Shown in pieces: positions 8,077 through 16,572 of a DNA stretch of 47,862 bases. The stretch's first letter is position 1; each line of letters starts with the position of its first letter. The notes beneath the pieces are model-generated. The model saw nothing but the letters and a program-made list of their open reading frames with translations. It did no database searches and was not told where the DNA came from. The translations under genes were made by a program, and so were the position numbers. This DNA comes from Amycolatopsis echigonensis (GTDB lineage: Bacteria > Actinomycetota > Actinomycetes > Mycobacteriales > Pseudonocardiaceae). The stretch spans positions 1 through 47,862 of the forward strand of contig NZ_JACJHR010000072.1 in the NCBI RefSeq assembly GCF_014174495.1, read 5' to 3'.

Positions 8077-8349
8077 ATGTGCCCGGGGCTGACCCGCGAC
8101 CTAGCGCAGCAGCGGTCCGGCCGGCGGGGGATCCGCGTCAACGCGATCGCCCCGGGCTACTTCGCCAGCGAGATGACCGCCGAGATCCCGCAAGACCTGC
8201 TGCTGCCGTTCATCAAGCAGCACAGCCCGCTCGGCAGACTCGGCACCCAGCAGGAACTCGACACAGCCGTGGTGTTCCTCGCCAGCCCGGCGTCCTCCTA
8301 CATCACCGGCACCACCCTCGCAGTCGACGGCGGAATGTCCGGCCACTGA
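8077..8349 (+). pseudogene. Truncated SDR oxidoreductase (C-terminal fragment)
   Basis: This encodes only the last ~90 residues of a classical short-chain dehydrogenase: LTRDLAQQ, GIRVNAIAPGYFASEMT, SPLGRLGTQQELDTAVVFLASP and the ending YITGTTLAVDGG. The cofactor-binding TGxxxGIG region, the NNAG strand and the S-Y-K catalytic residues are all absent. The in-frame sequence upstream (7930-8076) shows no SDR similarity. A full family member has about 250 residues, so some 160 are missing. This is a gene remnant; a perfect hairpin follows at its stop. Confidence 0.8.
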
Positions 8350-8381
8350 CGGTTCGGCGCCGACCCGGGCACCGAACCGTC
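8348..8381. terminator. Hairpin between convergent SDR remnant and MHS permease
   Basis: GACGGTTCGG (8348-8357) pairs perfectly with CCGAACCGTC (8372-8381) across a 14-base loop. It lies between convergent reading frames and has no strong T-run. Confidence 0.6.
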
Positions 8382-8388
8382 CGAAGGC

Positions 8389-9726
8389 CTACGCGCCGAG
8401 TTGGTCCAGCGGGGTCCGGAACGTCTCGCGCGAGAAAAGGACGGTGACGGCGGCGATCAGGCAGACGACCATGGCGAAGACACAGGCAGGCCACCACCGT
8501 GCGCCGTCGGGACCGGCCATCGCCTGGGCGATCGACGGGGCGAAGCCGGAGATGACGGCGCCGAGTTGCAGGCCGAGTGCCATCCCGGTGACTCGATAGC
8601 GCACGTGGAACATTTCGGCGAAAAACACCGGGTGCACCACGTTCACCGGACCGTAGGCGACCGACAGCGCCAGGGCCATCCCCACCACGATCAGCCCGAC
8701 GTTGCCGGTGCTGATCGTCCAGAAGTAGAACCACACCACGCCCGCGCACAGCAGGCACGCGGAGATGAGCACCGGGCGGCGGCCGATCCGGTCGCTGGCG
8801 ATCGCGGCCAGCGGTTGCGTGATCAGGCAACCCGCGTAACCCGCGATCAGCACCCAGAGCATCACGCTCCCGGGGACCTTGACCGAGCTGGTCGCGTACG
8901 CGAGGCCGAAGATCATCACGATGTTCGCGTTGCAGATCACGAGTGCGATGAGGATGACCCGGACGACGTCGCGGCCCTGCATGACGAACAGCTGCTTCAG
9001 CGGCAGCCGCGCATGCGTTCCCGCGTTCTTGTGCTCGACGAACACCTCGGGGTCCACGACGGTGCGGCGGATGAGCAGCCCGATGACCACGATGACCGCG
9101 CTCGACCAGAACGGGATCCGCCAGCCCCAGCTCAGCAGCTGCCCGGACGGCATGGTGCTGACCGCGACGAACACCATGCTGGCGAGGATGTAGCCGACCC
9201 AGATGCCGCTGGTCTGCCAGGACGCGTAGCAGGCCCGTTTGCGCTCCGGGGCGTGTTCGACGGTCAGCGAGACGGACCCGGACAACTCGCCGCCCACCGA
9301 GACGCCCTGGAGCAACCGCAGGGCGATCAGCATGATCGGCGCGGCGATGCCGATCGTGCGGTACTCGGGCAGGCAGCCGATGAGGAACGTCGCGATGCCC
9401 ATCACGAGCAGCGTGCCGATCATCATGTCCCGGCGGCCGAATCGGTCGCCCACGTAGCCCGCGATCAGGCCGCCGACCGGGCGGGCGACGTACGCCACCC
9501 CGAAAGTGCCGAGCGACAGCAGCAGCGCGCTCGCCCCGGCGTCCGGGAAGAAGATGCGGGCGAAAACGAGCGACGACGCCGACGCGTAGATCGACATGTC
9601 GTAGTACTCGAGCATGCCGCCGAAGAACCCCGCCACCGCGGACCTCGTCGCATGGTCGGGTGTGGGCGAGTCAGGTCTGCGGACCGGCTGATCCTGCTCC
9701 GCAGCGGCGGGGACGATGTCGGTCAC
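8389..9726 (-). CDS. MHS-family metabolite:proton symporter (MFS)
   Basis: A 445-residue 12-helix permease. Features of the metabolite:H+ symporter family are the GGMLEYYDMSIYA first helix, the GYVGDRFGRRDMM loop between helices 2 and 3, RLLQGVSVGGELSGSV in helix 4, and the second-half DRIGRRPVL loop. GTG 9726 is chosen because GGGGAGG lies just upstream of it; an in-frame ATG at 9771 would add 15 residues without a ribosome site. It would import an organic acid or similar anion with protons. It diverges from the VOC gene at 9965 and probably serves the same pathway. Confidence 0.9.
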   Translation of the reverse strand: MTDIVPAAAEQDQPVRRPDSPTPDHATRSAVAGFFGGMLEYYDMSIYASASSLVFARIFFPDAGASALLLSLGTFGVAYVARPVGGLIAGYVGDRFGRRDMMIGTLLVMGIATFLIGCLPEYRTIGIAAPIMLIALRLLQGVSVGGELSGSVSLTVEHAPERKRACYASWQTSGIWVGYILASMVFVAVSTMPSGQLLSWGWRIPFWSSAVIVVIGLLIRRTVVDPEVFVEHKNAGTHARLPLKQLFVMQGRDVVRVILIALVICNANIVMIFGLAYATSSVKVPGSVMLWVLIAGYAGCLITQPLAAIASDRIGRRPVLISACLLCAGVVWFYFWTISTGNVGLIVVGMALALSVAYGPVNVVHPVFFAEMFHVRYRVTGMALGLQLGAVISGFAPSIAQAMAGPDGARWWPACVFAMVVCLIAAVTVLFSRETFRTPLDQLGA

Positions 9727-9776
9727 CGGTGCCTCCCCGGTCGCGCAGGGGCTGGCAGAGGTGCGGTGCACACATG

Positions 9777-9791
9777 AGTCCTCAGTGGACT
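9777..9791. promoter_or_regulatory. Small palindrome in the MHS/VOC divergent promoter
   Basis: AGTCC-TCAGT-GGACT is a perfect 5+5+5 dyad, flanked by ATGA on the left and, with an offset, TCAT on the right. It lies in the 238-base gap (9727-9964) between divergent genes. The cognate regulator is not identified. Confidence 0.3.
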
Positions 9792-9964
9792 GGTCATCGG
9801 GAGTCCCTAACGTCGTTGTCCGGGCTGTCCGGTCTTGCGACGGTATTCATTCCTCCGGCGCCACCGGCACGGAATTCCCGTGTGCAGAACGCCGCGGGGG
9901 AGGCGGCCGGTGCGGCCGAGAATGACAGGTAATCCGGTCCAGTCCCGGCACGAGGAGGAAACCG

Positions 9965-10927
9965 TTGCCTGCCAGGGTTCCCGCGCTCTACCACCCCACC
10001 ATCGCGGTCGGCGATCTCGACGCCGCCCGCGACTGGTTTCGCCGCGTGTTCGCCCGCCGCCCGCTGCGCTGGGAGGAGACGCTCGATCTGGACCTGCTCG
10101 AACCGGACTATCCGGTGAACTACTCGTTCTTCGCGTTCGTGGCGGATACCCATTGGGTTTTCCTCTGCCCGTCCCTGCACGCCCGCGGCGCGCTGGCCGG
10201 CCAGACCCGCTACCGGAACGTCCCGGACGGGATGATCGGGCTCGGCTGGTACACCGACGACGCGGTCGAGCTGTTCCACCGGCTGGCCGCGGCGGGGATC
10301 CGTGCCCATGACCAGCAGGGAAGGCTGATCACCGACGCCGAACCGCCGCGCTCGTCGTTCGCCGCGGACGTGCTGACCGGTTTCACCGAGCCTGCCGACA
10401 CCGGTATCCGCTACGAGTTCCAGCAAACCGGCAAGCGGCACTGGGCGAAGTACGGGCAGGAGGCGGATCCGCGGCTGCGGGCGGACTGGGCCGGCCCGGT
10501 TCTCGATCCGGCCGATCCGCTGGGGCTGCGCTACACGTCGCACCACACCGTGGTCACCCGTGATCCGGCACGAATGCTGCGGCTGTACACGGAACTGCTT
10601 GAAGGAGAGGTCGTCGGCGAAGGGGAAAACGCCGAGCTGGGGGCCGCGAGCACCTTCGTGCGACTGGGCGACACGGTGCTCGAGATCGCGGTGCCGACAC
10701 AGCCCGGCCCGGAGACCGCGAACGGAGCCGACCACTACCGGGGAGTCACCTACGTGGTCGGTGACTGCGCCCAGGTCCGCGCGCACTTGGCCGCCGTCGG
10801 TGTGTCCACCGAGGACAGGCCTGATGCGACCGTGATTCCGCCGAAGCACGGGTTCGGCGCCGAGTGGCGCTTCGTGCAGGAGCCGCCGTATCCCGAGGAG
10901 GCGCGGCGTCCGGCCCGGCTCGGCTGA
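9965..10927 (+). CDS. Two-domain VOC (glyoxalase/dioxygenase-fold) protein A
   Basis: A 320-residue protein starting at TTG 9965 after a strong GAGGAGG site. It has two vicinal-oxygen-chelate modules: YHPTIAVGDLDAARDWFRRVF at the N-terminus, and SHHTVVTRDPARMLRLYTELL at the start of the second half. Each supplies a leading His in the usual metal-ligand position. Length matches extradiol dioxygenases, but the classical dioxygenase fingerprint is not clear, so the reaction is open. It is a paralogue of the protein at 11249-12184: both have EPDYPVNYS or NPDYPVNYS, the LDPADPLG or VDPADPLG segment, and a FGAEWRFV or FGARWGFV ending. It diverges from the MHS permease. Confidence 0.8.
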   Translation: MPARVPALYHPTIAVGDLDAARDWFRRVFARRPLRWEETLDLDLLEPDYPVNYSFFAFVADTHWVFLCPSLHARGALAGQTRYRNVPDGMIGLGWYTDDAVELFHRLAAAGIRAHDQQGRLITDAEPPRSSFAADVLTGFTEPADTGIRYEFQQTGKRHWAKYGQEADPRLRADWAGPVLDPADPLGLRYTSHHTVVTRDPARMLRLYTELLEGEVVGEGENAELGAASTFVRLGDTVLEIAVPTQPGPETANGADHYRGVTYVVGDCAQVRAHLAAVGVSTEDRPDATVIPPKHGFGAEWRFVQEPPYPEEARRPARLG

Positions 10928-10933
10928 CTTGCG

Positions 10934-10954
10934 GGGCCGGACCGCATCCGGCCC
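10934..10954. terminator. Hairpin terminator between convergent VOC A and YciI genes
   Basis: GGGCCGGA (10934-10941) pairs with TCCGGCCC (10947-10954) around a CCGCA loop, directly after the VOC stop. Confidence 0.6.
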
Positions 10955-10965
10955 GGCCCTACGCG

Positions 10966-11247
10966 TCAGGCCAGCGGACCCCAGCGGACGTTCCACTCGT
11001 TGATGGCGCGGTCGGCGACGAGCCCGCCGGTCCAGAACGGATCGGCGTCCATTGTGGACTTCGCGGCCGGAGCGTCCGGCGCGGCGATCGCGAGAACCGC
11101 GCCGGTCCCGTCCGCGAACGCTCCGGCGGTCAGCAGCTCGCCGCGGGAGTCCAGGCCGGCGAGCCAGTCGCGGTGCTCGGGCAGCCGTGCGGCACGACGG
11201 TCGGCGAGGGCGGCGTCGTAGGTGTAGCGGATGACGAACTTGGCCAT
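10966..11247 (-). CDS. YciI-like small protein
   Basis: A 93-residue protein beginning MAKFVIRYTYDAALADRRAA. It has the HRDWLAGLDSRGELLTAGAF helix-strand unit and the DPFWTGGLVADRAINEWNV ending of the YciI/dimeric alpha-beta barrel family. The Asp of the family's DPF motif and the first-helix R/H are present. Family members include muconolactone-isomerase-like folds and dechlorinases, but most are uncharacterised. The ATG at 11247 starts one base after the stop of VOC protein B, so the two are co-translated. An isomerase or binding role on the VOC product is possible (inference). Confidence 0.8.
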   Translation of the reverse strand: MAKFVIRYTYDAALADRRAARLPEHRDWLAGLDSRGELLTAGAFADGTGAVLAIAAPDAPAAKSTMDADPFWTGGLVADRAINEWNVRWGPLA

Positions 11248-11248
11248 C

Positions 11249-12184
11249 TCAGGAATCCTTCCGGGAAACGAATCCCCAGCGCGCGCCGAAGCTGGTGCGG
11301 GGGTCGGTGACGAGTTCGCCGCCTGCCCGCCGCAGGCCGACACCGTGGCTGCTCAAGTGGGTCTCCACCGCGTCGAGGTCGACGACTTCGAAGGTCATCC
11401 CGAGGTACTGGTCGGTGTGGCTGGGCGCACCGGTCAGCACGTCCAGAATCGGGGCGTCGCGCGGAGTGGCGAACTCGATGACGGAACCGGCATAGCGCAC
11501 CGGCATGACGTCAGCGTCGAGCAGGGCATCGTGCCGGCGGGGTCCTGCGTCGCCGCCGAGCACCTCGAACAGCCGGACTGCCCGTTCCGGCTGCTCCGTC
11601 AGCACCGTGTGGTGCGAGCAGCGGATGACGCCGAGCGGGTCCGCGGGATCCACCACGCCGGGCTTCCAGCCAGGGGCGAGGCGCGGGTCGGCCAGCCGCG
11701 AGTACTTCGGCCGGTGCCGCTCCGCCAGGTGGTAGTACTCGTAGGTCAGCCCGGTGTCCTCGGGCAGCGACCAGATCATCGGGCAGTCGGCCACCAGGCT
11801 GGATTCCGGCACCTTGCCGTCGCGGATGACGTTGCCCTCCTGGTCGCGGGTGCGGAAACCGTGCTGTTCGAGCCTGCGCGCCAGCGCCTCGATGTCGTCG
11901 GCATACCAGGCGATGTCGGCCAGTCCCTGGCCCTTTGGGTAAACGGCCTCCCGCTCGCCGGGCAGTATCAGCAGCGAAGGAGCGAGCACGTCGAGGCTCA
12001 CGTCGCCGATCACGAAGAAGTACGAGTAGTTGACCGGATAGTCAGGGTTCAGCAGGCTCAGGTCCCACTTGTCCTCCCACCGCACTTCGGTGCGGCCGAA
12101 GACCTTCCGGAACCAGGCCGCCGCCTCTTCGAGATCGTCGACTATCAGCGTGGGATGGAACATCAGCGGGAAAGGGCTGCTCAA
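11249..12184 (-). CDS. Two-domain VOC (glyoxalase/dioxygenase-fold) protein B
   Basis: A 311-residue paralogue of the VOC protein at 9965-10927, encoded on the opposite strand. Module 1 starts MFHPTLIVDDLEEAAAWFRK and module 2 starts CSHHTVLTEQPERAVRLFEVL. The start is TTG 12184 with GAGGAG about ten bases upstream; an internal ATG seven codons in is the alternative. It forms a two-gene operon with the YciI-like gene. Two diverged copies around one locus suggest two related substrates or a heteromer. The precise chemistry is unknown. Confidence 0.8.
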   Translation of the reverse strand: MSSPFPLMFHPTLIVDDLEEAAAWFRKVFGRTEVRWEDKWDLSLLNPDYPVNYSYFFVIGDVSLDVLAPSLLILPGEREAVYPKGQGLADIAWYADDIEALARRLEQHGFRTRDQEGNVIRDGKVPESSLVADCPMIWSLPEDTGLTYEYYHLAERHRPKYSRLADPRLAPGWKPGVVDPADPLGVIRCSHHTVLTEQPERAVRLFEVLGGDAGPRRHDALLDADVMPVRYAGSVIEFATPRDAPILDVLTGAPSHTDQYLGMTFEVVDLDAVETHLSSHGVGLRRAGGELVTDPRTSFGARWGFVSRKDS

Positions 12185-12235
12185 CGTCGGTCCGCTCCTC
12201 GGTCTCGGGGTGCTTCCCCGGCGACACTAAGGCCG

Positions 12236-12308
12236 GTTCCGCGAGCCGGTCACTGCGTTCCGCAAGGGAGAACTTGCTCGAAGGAACGGGTTGTTCTGTG
12301 GTGCGGAA
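12236..12308. promoter_or_regulatory. Cluster of GTTCCGC half-sites in the VOC B/flavoprotein divergent promoter
   Basis: GTTCCGC occurs at 12236-12242 and 12257-12263, and inverted as GCGGAA at 12303-12308. They sit in the 192-base gap between divergent genes. Such half-sites resemble IclR-type operators, and an IclR gene lies at 13773-14537, but the link is only inferred. Confidence 0.3.
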
Positions 12309-12376
12309 TTGCGGGGCCGCCGCCGTCCGGGCGACGGATCATGGGCAGATCGCACGTTCGCCGAGAGAGGGACGAT

Positions 12377-13765
12377 ATGACCGACCACCGGACCGGATAC
12401 GACGTGGTTGTGCTGGGCGCGGGCATCGCGGGTCTCACGGTCGCGCTGTCCGCCGTCGAGCACGGGCTTTCGGTGGCGCTGCTGGAAAAGACCGCGGCCG
12501 TCGGTGGCAGCAGCGTGATGAGCGGCGGCTTTTTCGCCTTCTCGGGCACCGACGAGCAGCGCGCGCACGGTGTCGGCGACTCGGCCGAGGCCTTCCTCAA
12601 GGACCTGCTGGAAGTCGGCGCGCACCGCAACGATCCGGCTCTGCTGCAGCAGTATCTCGATCACCAGCAGGACACCTACCGGTGGCTCAAGGCGCACGGG
12701 GCGGAATTCCCGGTGGTCGAGATCAGCTCCGGGCAGTCCTTCGCCCGCAGTCATCACACTCCGATCCGGACGCTCATCCCGGCGCTGGCCGAGCAGTTCA
12801 CCGAGGCGGGGGGAACCTTGTTGTGCGCGTCCCGGGCCACGGAACTGGTCCGGGACGCCGGCGGCCGGGTCGGCGAGGTCGTCGCGGAGACGCCCGACGG
12901 CTTGGTCCGGTTCGCTGCGCGGCGGGGTGTGGTGATCGCGTCGGGCGGGTTCAGCCGCGGCGAGGAGCTGCTGGCGGTCTTCGCCCCCGACCAGCTGGCG
13001 GCGATTCCCTACGGCGGACTCGGGAACACCGGCGACGGGCTTCGGATGGCGTGGAAGCTGGGCGCAGGCATGGCGGACATGTCCGCGGTGTGCGGCACTT
13101 ACGGTTCGCACCCGGACACCGGGATCGAGTTCCACGAATTGCTCACGGCCTACTACCTGGGCGCGATCATCGTGAACACCGCCGGCCGGCGGTTCGTCGA
13201 CGAGTCCATCTCCTACAAGTCCCTCGGCGCGGCGTGCCTCGCCCAGCCCGAAGGCCTCGGATTCCAGGTGTTCGACGCCGTGGTCCGGGCCCGGTCGCAT
13301 CCCGGCGTTCCGCTCAACGACATCGGCATGCTCGAAGAGATCGGGCACGTCCACCGGGCCGGCACGCTTGAAGGGCTGGCCGAGGCCGCGGGAATCGACC
13401 CGGCCGGACTGGTGTCGACGGTCGAGCGCTACAACGCGGCGGTCGCCGGCGGCGAGCCCGACGAACAGGGACGGACCGGGCTTGTCAACGGCGTGGGGGA
13501 ACTGGTCCCGGTAGTCGAGCCGCCGTTCTATGCCTACCCGGCGAAGACGCTGATGACTACCACCTACTGCGGGGTGACGATCGACCCGCACGGGCGGGTG
13601 CTGGACGTCGACGGCGCCGTTATCCCCGGGTTGTCCGCGATCGGCGAGGTGACCGGCGGTTTCCACGGTGCGGCGTACATGACTGGAACTTCGCTGGGGA
13701 AGGGCGCGGTGTTCGGCCGGATCGTCGCCGCGCGGCTGGCGGCGGAAGCGGCGGCTGCTGCCTGA
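12377..13765 (+). CDS. FAD-dependent oxidoreductase (fumarate reductase/KstD-like flavoprotein)
   Basis: A 462-residue flavoprotein. The N-terminal Rossmann motif is VLGAGIAGLTVA (residues 13-24), followed by EKTAAVGGSSVMSGG, the FAD clamp of the succinate dehydrogenase/fumarate reductase superfamily. The middle holds IASGGFSR and GLGNTGDGLRMAWKLGA. The C-terminus has GEVTGGFHGAAYMTGTSLGKG, which closes the flavin site. Relatives are soluble fumarate reductases, urocanate reductases and 3-ketosteroid dehydrogenases, so it probably adds or removes hydrogen across an activated C-C bond. No covalent-FAD or heme domain is present. It ends seven bases before the convergent IclR gene. Confidence 0.88.
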   Translation: MTDHRTGYDVVVLGAGIAGLTVALSAVEHGLSVALLEKTAAVGGSSVMSGGFFAFSGTDEQRAHGVGDSAEAFLKDLLEVGAHRNDPALLQQYLDHQQDTYRWLKAHGAEFPVVEISSGQSFARSHHTPIRTLIPALAEQFTEAGGTLLCASRATELVRDAGGRVGEVVAETPDGLVRFAARRGVVIASGGFSRGEELLAVFAPDQLAAIPYGGLGNTGDGLRMAWKLGAGMADMSAVCGTYGSHPDTGIEFHELLTAYYLGAIIVNTAGRRFVDESISYKSLGAACLAQPEGLGFQVFDAVVRARSHPGVPLNDIGMLEEIGHVHRAGTLEGLAEAAGIDPAGLVSTVERYNAAVAGGEPDEQGRTGLVNGVGELVPVVEPPFYAYPAKTLMTTTYCGVTIDPHGRVLDVDGAVIPGLSAIGEVTGGFHGAAYMTGTSLGKGAVFGRIVAARLAAEAAAAA

Positions 13766-13772
13766 GCACCGG

Positions 13773-14537
13773 CTATTGCCGGAGGTGCGCGGCGAGCTCG
13801 CTGGAACACAGGCGGAGCGCGTCCAGCAGCCGGTCCTCGACCGCGGGTTCGCGTTTCGCCGGATCCCTCCGCACCCGGGCGAGCGGTGCCGAGACGGCGA
13901 GTGCGCACAACGGTTTGCCGTCCCTGCCCTCCACGGTGACAGCGACCGTGTACAGACCGAGGTCGGTCTCGGAGGCGTTGATCGCATAACCGTTCCGCCG
14001 GACGTCCGCCAGCTCGCGCAGTAGGGCGTCGGTCGTGCGGAGCGTGTGGGGCGTCAGCGCTTCCAGTTCGCTGCCGAGCATCTTCCGGATCTCCGTGTCG
14101 GGCAGCTGCGCGAGCAGGATCTTCCCGGCCGCTGTCGCGTGCACCGGCACGGTCCTCCCGACGCTGCTGGCCACCCGCACCTGCCGGGTCGACTCGACGG
14201 CCAGCGGAAACCTCACCTGCCGCCCCGTCCGCACCGCGATGTGCACCGTCTCGCCGGTGGAATCGCGCAGGCTGGCCAGATGGTCCGGCGCGACCTCGAG
14301 GCAGCGCTCTAGCTCAGCGCCCGGCCGTCCCAGCACGATGCCGGGGCCGAGCAGGTATCGCCGCGTGTGCGGGTCCTGTCGCAGAAACCCTTCGGTCCGC
14401 AGGGTGCTCGCGATCCGGTGCGCGGTCGAGGGGCTGATCTGGAGTTCCTTGGCGAGGTCGGTGATGGCCGTGGCGTCGCGGCCTTCCAGCAGGCGCAGCA
14501 GGGCCAGCCCGTTCCGCAGGGTCTTCAGCTCGCTCAT
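13773..14537 (-). CDS. IclR-family regulator 1
   Basis: A 254-residue protein. The N-terminal winged HTH (about 5-65) contains LRNGLALLRLLEG, ISPSTAHRIASTLRTEGFL and a wing ending YLLGPG. The C-terminal effector domain has VRTGRQVRFPLAVES, VPVHATAAGKILLAQL and YAINASETDLGL. These regulators usually respond to aromatic or small organic acids. It is convergent with the flavoprotein gene and diverges from the IclR gene at 14702. The gap between them holds two direct CAGTATTCCA repeats that may be its own or shared operators. Confidence 0.9.
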   Translation of the reverse strand: MSELKTLRNGLALLRLLEGRDATAITDLAKELQISPSTAHRIASTLRTEGFLRQDPHTRRYLLGPGIVLGRPGAELERCLEVAPDHLASLRDSTGETVHIAVRTGRQVRFPLAVESTRQVRVASSVGRTVPVHATAAGKILLAQLPDTEIRKMLGSELEALTPHTLRTTDALLRELADVRRNGYAINASETDLGLYTVAVTVEGRDGKPLCALAVSAPLARVRRDPAKREPAVEDRLLDALRLCSSELAAHLRQ

Positions 14538-14543
14538 GACCTG

Positions 14544-14596
14544 CAGTATTCCACATAGAGGGACACTTGACGACAGTATTCCATTATGCGGTGTCC
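14544..14596. promoter_or_regulatory. Paired direct repeats and inverted arms between two divergent IclR genes
   Basis: CAGTATTCCA occurs at 14544-14553 and 14574-14583, exactly 30 bases apart and on the same DNA face. GGACAC (14561-14566) and GTGTCC (14591-14596) form an inverted pair around the second copy. This arrangement suits an IclR tetramer binding both promoters. Confidence 0.5.
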
Positions 14597-14663
14597 GCGG
14601 GTATGCTGCGATCAGCGCGCGGAGCTGGAACGGCGCGATATCAAGTGCAAAGGAGCATTTGAG

Positions 14664-14705
14664 GTGGTCACCACACGTCGCATGCGCATCCGGGGCTCGC
14701 GATGA
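14664..14705 (+). CDS. Possible 13-codon leader ORF coupled to IclR regulator 2
   Basis: GTG at 14664 has an AAAGGAG site eight bases upstream, the best Shine-Dalgarno in this gap. It opens VVTTRRMRIRGSR and stops at TGA 14703-14705, overlapping the ATG (14702-14704) of the IclR gene as ATGA. The IclR ATG itself has only a weak site. It may serve as a translational entry point or leader peptide. No function is known, and it could be chance. Confidence 0.35.
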   Translation: MVTTRRMRIRGSR

Positions 14706-15448
14706 CCCTGTTGTCCGTGGATCGCACTCTCGAGATCATCGACATCCTCGTCGACCGCGGGGAGGTCGGCGTGTCAGAGGTCGCGGAGCAACTGTGTGTC
14801 GCGCCGTCGACTATTCACCGGGTCCTAGAAACGTTGGGCCGACGGATGTTCGTCGTGCAGGACGAAGACACCAGGCGGTACCGTCCGGGCCCGCGCATGG
14901 TTGCCATGTCCGCTGAGATCGAGCTGGTCGCGAGGTCGCGGCGGCTCGTCGAAGCGCTCGGGCGAACGACCGGGATGACCGCGCACATGTCGGTGCTCGA
15001 CGGCCCGGACGCCCGCTACATCCACCACTGGACGCCGAAAGCGCGAAGGGCGATCGGCAACAGGGTGGGCACGAGAATGCCCGCGCACGTGACCTCAGCG
15101 GGCAAGGCACTGCTTTCGTTTTCGACCCCCGAGCAGATCCGGAAGATGTTCCCGCACCGGTCGCTGCCGAAGCCGACCCCCGCCGCGATCGGCGACCGGC
15201 AGGCGCTGCTGGAGGAACTCCAGACCGTGCGCCGGGTGGGCTACGCGAGGAACGTGCAGGAATCCGAGCGCGGAGTCGTCGGATTCGCCCGCCCGGTCGC
15301 GAACTCCGGCGCGCTCGTGGCGATTTCGGTGAGTGCGTGGCTGACGGACTTGCCGCGCTGCGGCCGCGATTCGGAACGAGAGAAGCGGATCGCCGACGCG
15401 CTCTTCGAAGCGGGCCGCGGCCTGCAGAGTGTCTACACGCGACACTGA
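14702..15448 (+). CDS. IclR-family regulator 2
   Basis: A 248-residue regulator. The HTH is in SVDRTLEIIDILVDRGEVGVSE followed by VAPSTIHRVLETLGRRMFV. The effector domain includes MPAHVTSAGKALLSFSTPEQI and VGYARNVQESERGVVGFA. It starts at ATG 14702, overlapping the stop of a 13-codon upstream ORF. It is convergent, 12 bases apart, with the alcohol dehydrogenase gene. Its likely targets are its own divergent promoter and the neighbouring dehydrogenase/P450 genes (inference). Confidence 0.9.
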   Translation: MTLLSVDRTLEIIDILVDRGEVGVSEVAEQLCVAPSTIHRVLETLGRRMFVVQDEDTRRYRPGPRMVAMSAEIELVARSRRLVEALGRTTGMTAHMSVLDGPDARYIHHWTPKARRAIGNRVGTRMPAHVTSAGKALLSFSTPEQIRKMFPHRSLPKPTPAAIGDRQALLEELQTVRRVGYARNVQESERGVVGFARPVANSGALVAISVSAWLTDLPRCGRDSEREKRIADALFEAGRGLQSVYTRH

Positions 15449-15460
15449 CGCGAGCCGCCG

Positions 15461-16480
15461 TCAGCCGTTGGGCAGGATGACCGCACGGCCCGCGACCTGA
15501 GCGTTGCGCAGGTCGTCCAACGCCGTTTCCGCCTGGTCGAACGGGTAATGGGTCTGCGGGAGGTCGATCCGGCCGGCCGCCGCCAGTGCGACGACGTCCT
15601 CCAGATCGGCCCGGGTGTATCCGCGGGTGTTCTCGAAGCGCGAGTTCCGCGGCATCCGTTCCCAGCCGAGTGTCACTTCCGCGCCGCCGATGCCCGCCAC
15701 GATGATCCGTCCGCCCACCCCGATGGCATCGAGCGCCGCGGTCAAGGTTGCTGTGCTGCCTACGAAATCGAGCACCACGTCGACGGTGCCGTTTCCGAAG
15801 TCCCGCATCGCGGCCGCCGTTTCGCCGCCGAACAGGTGCAGTTCGTCGGCACCGTACTGCCGCGCGAATTCCAGCCGCTCGCGCACATTGTCGATCGCGA
15901 GCACGGACGCACCGGTGAGCTGCTTGAGGAACTGGACCGCGTATCCGCCGAGACCGCCGATTCCGAGCACCGCCACGGTGCTGCCGGGCCACAGCGATTC
16001 TTTCGCGTTCATCACCGCATGGAAGGAGGTGGCGGCGGCATCGCCCAGCGGCGCGGCGCGGCGTGGAGTCAGCTCGCCGAGCGGAACCAGGTGGATCGCT
16101 TTGGCCAGCATGTACTGGGCCAGCCCGCCATCGAGCCCGACCCCGTAGCCGACGTGCGTCATCCGCTGGCACTCGTGATCGCGGCCGCGGAGGCATCTTC
16201 CGCAGGCCCCGCAGGCGTAGACCGCCGACACGAGCACCGGATCGCCGACCTGCACGCGTTGCGCTCCGGGCCCGAGCGCCACGACGACGCCGGCGATCTC
16301 GTGGCCCAAGGTGAAAGGCGGCTGGGGCCAGTAACCTCCTGCGCTGGACAGGATGTTCAGGTCGGTGCGACACAGTCCCGCCGAGTGCACCTCGAGCAGG
16401 ACCTCGTCCGGTCCCGGCTCGGGTACGGCCACCTCGGTGAACCCGCTCCGGCCCCAGTCCGTGATCCGATAAGCCTTCAT
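15461..16480 (-). CDS. Zinc-dependent alcohol dehydrogenase (MDR family)
   Basis: A 339-residue medium-chain dehydrogenase. Catalytic zinc ligands are Cys37 in GLCRTD and His60-Glu61 in LGHEIAG. The structural zinc site is the four-cysteine CGACGRCLRGRDHEC loop. The NAD(P) fold has VLGIGGLGGYAVQ. The ATG at 16480 gives the standard N-terminus MKAYRITDWG; longer in-frame starts reach into the promoter. The closest general type is NAD-dependent secondary or primary alcohol dehydrogenase. It diverges from the NTF2-like/SDR/P450 operon at 16663 and may oxidise an alcohol from that P450 (inference). Confidence 0.9.
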   Translation of the reverse strand: MKAYRITDWGRSGFTEVAVPEPGPDEVLLEVHSAGLCRTDLNILSSAGGYWPQPPFTLGHEIAGVVVALGPGAQRVQVGDPVLVSAVYACGACGRCLRGRDHECQRMTHVGYGVGLDGGLAQYMLAKAIHLVPLGELTPRRAAPLGDAAATSFHAVMNAKESLWPGSTVAVLGIGGLGGYAVQFLKQLTGASVLAIDNVRERLEFARQYGADELHLFGGETAAAMRDFGNGTVDVVLDFVGSTATLTAALDAIGVGGRIIVAGIGGAEVTLGWERMPRNSRFENTRGYTRADLEDVVALAAAGRIDLPQTHYPFDQAETALDDLRNAQVAGRAVILPNG

Positions 16481-16572
16481 AGCGCCGGGCGATGCCGCCC
16501 TACCCCTCTCCCGCGAAAGAGTCCCTGACTCGTCGCGGCCAGCGTGACACCGGCACGGGGCTTCGGCACAGG

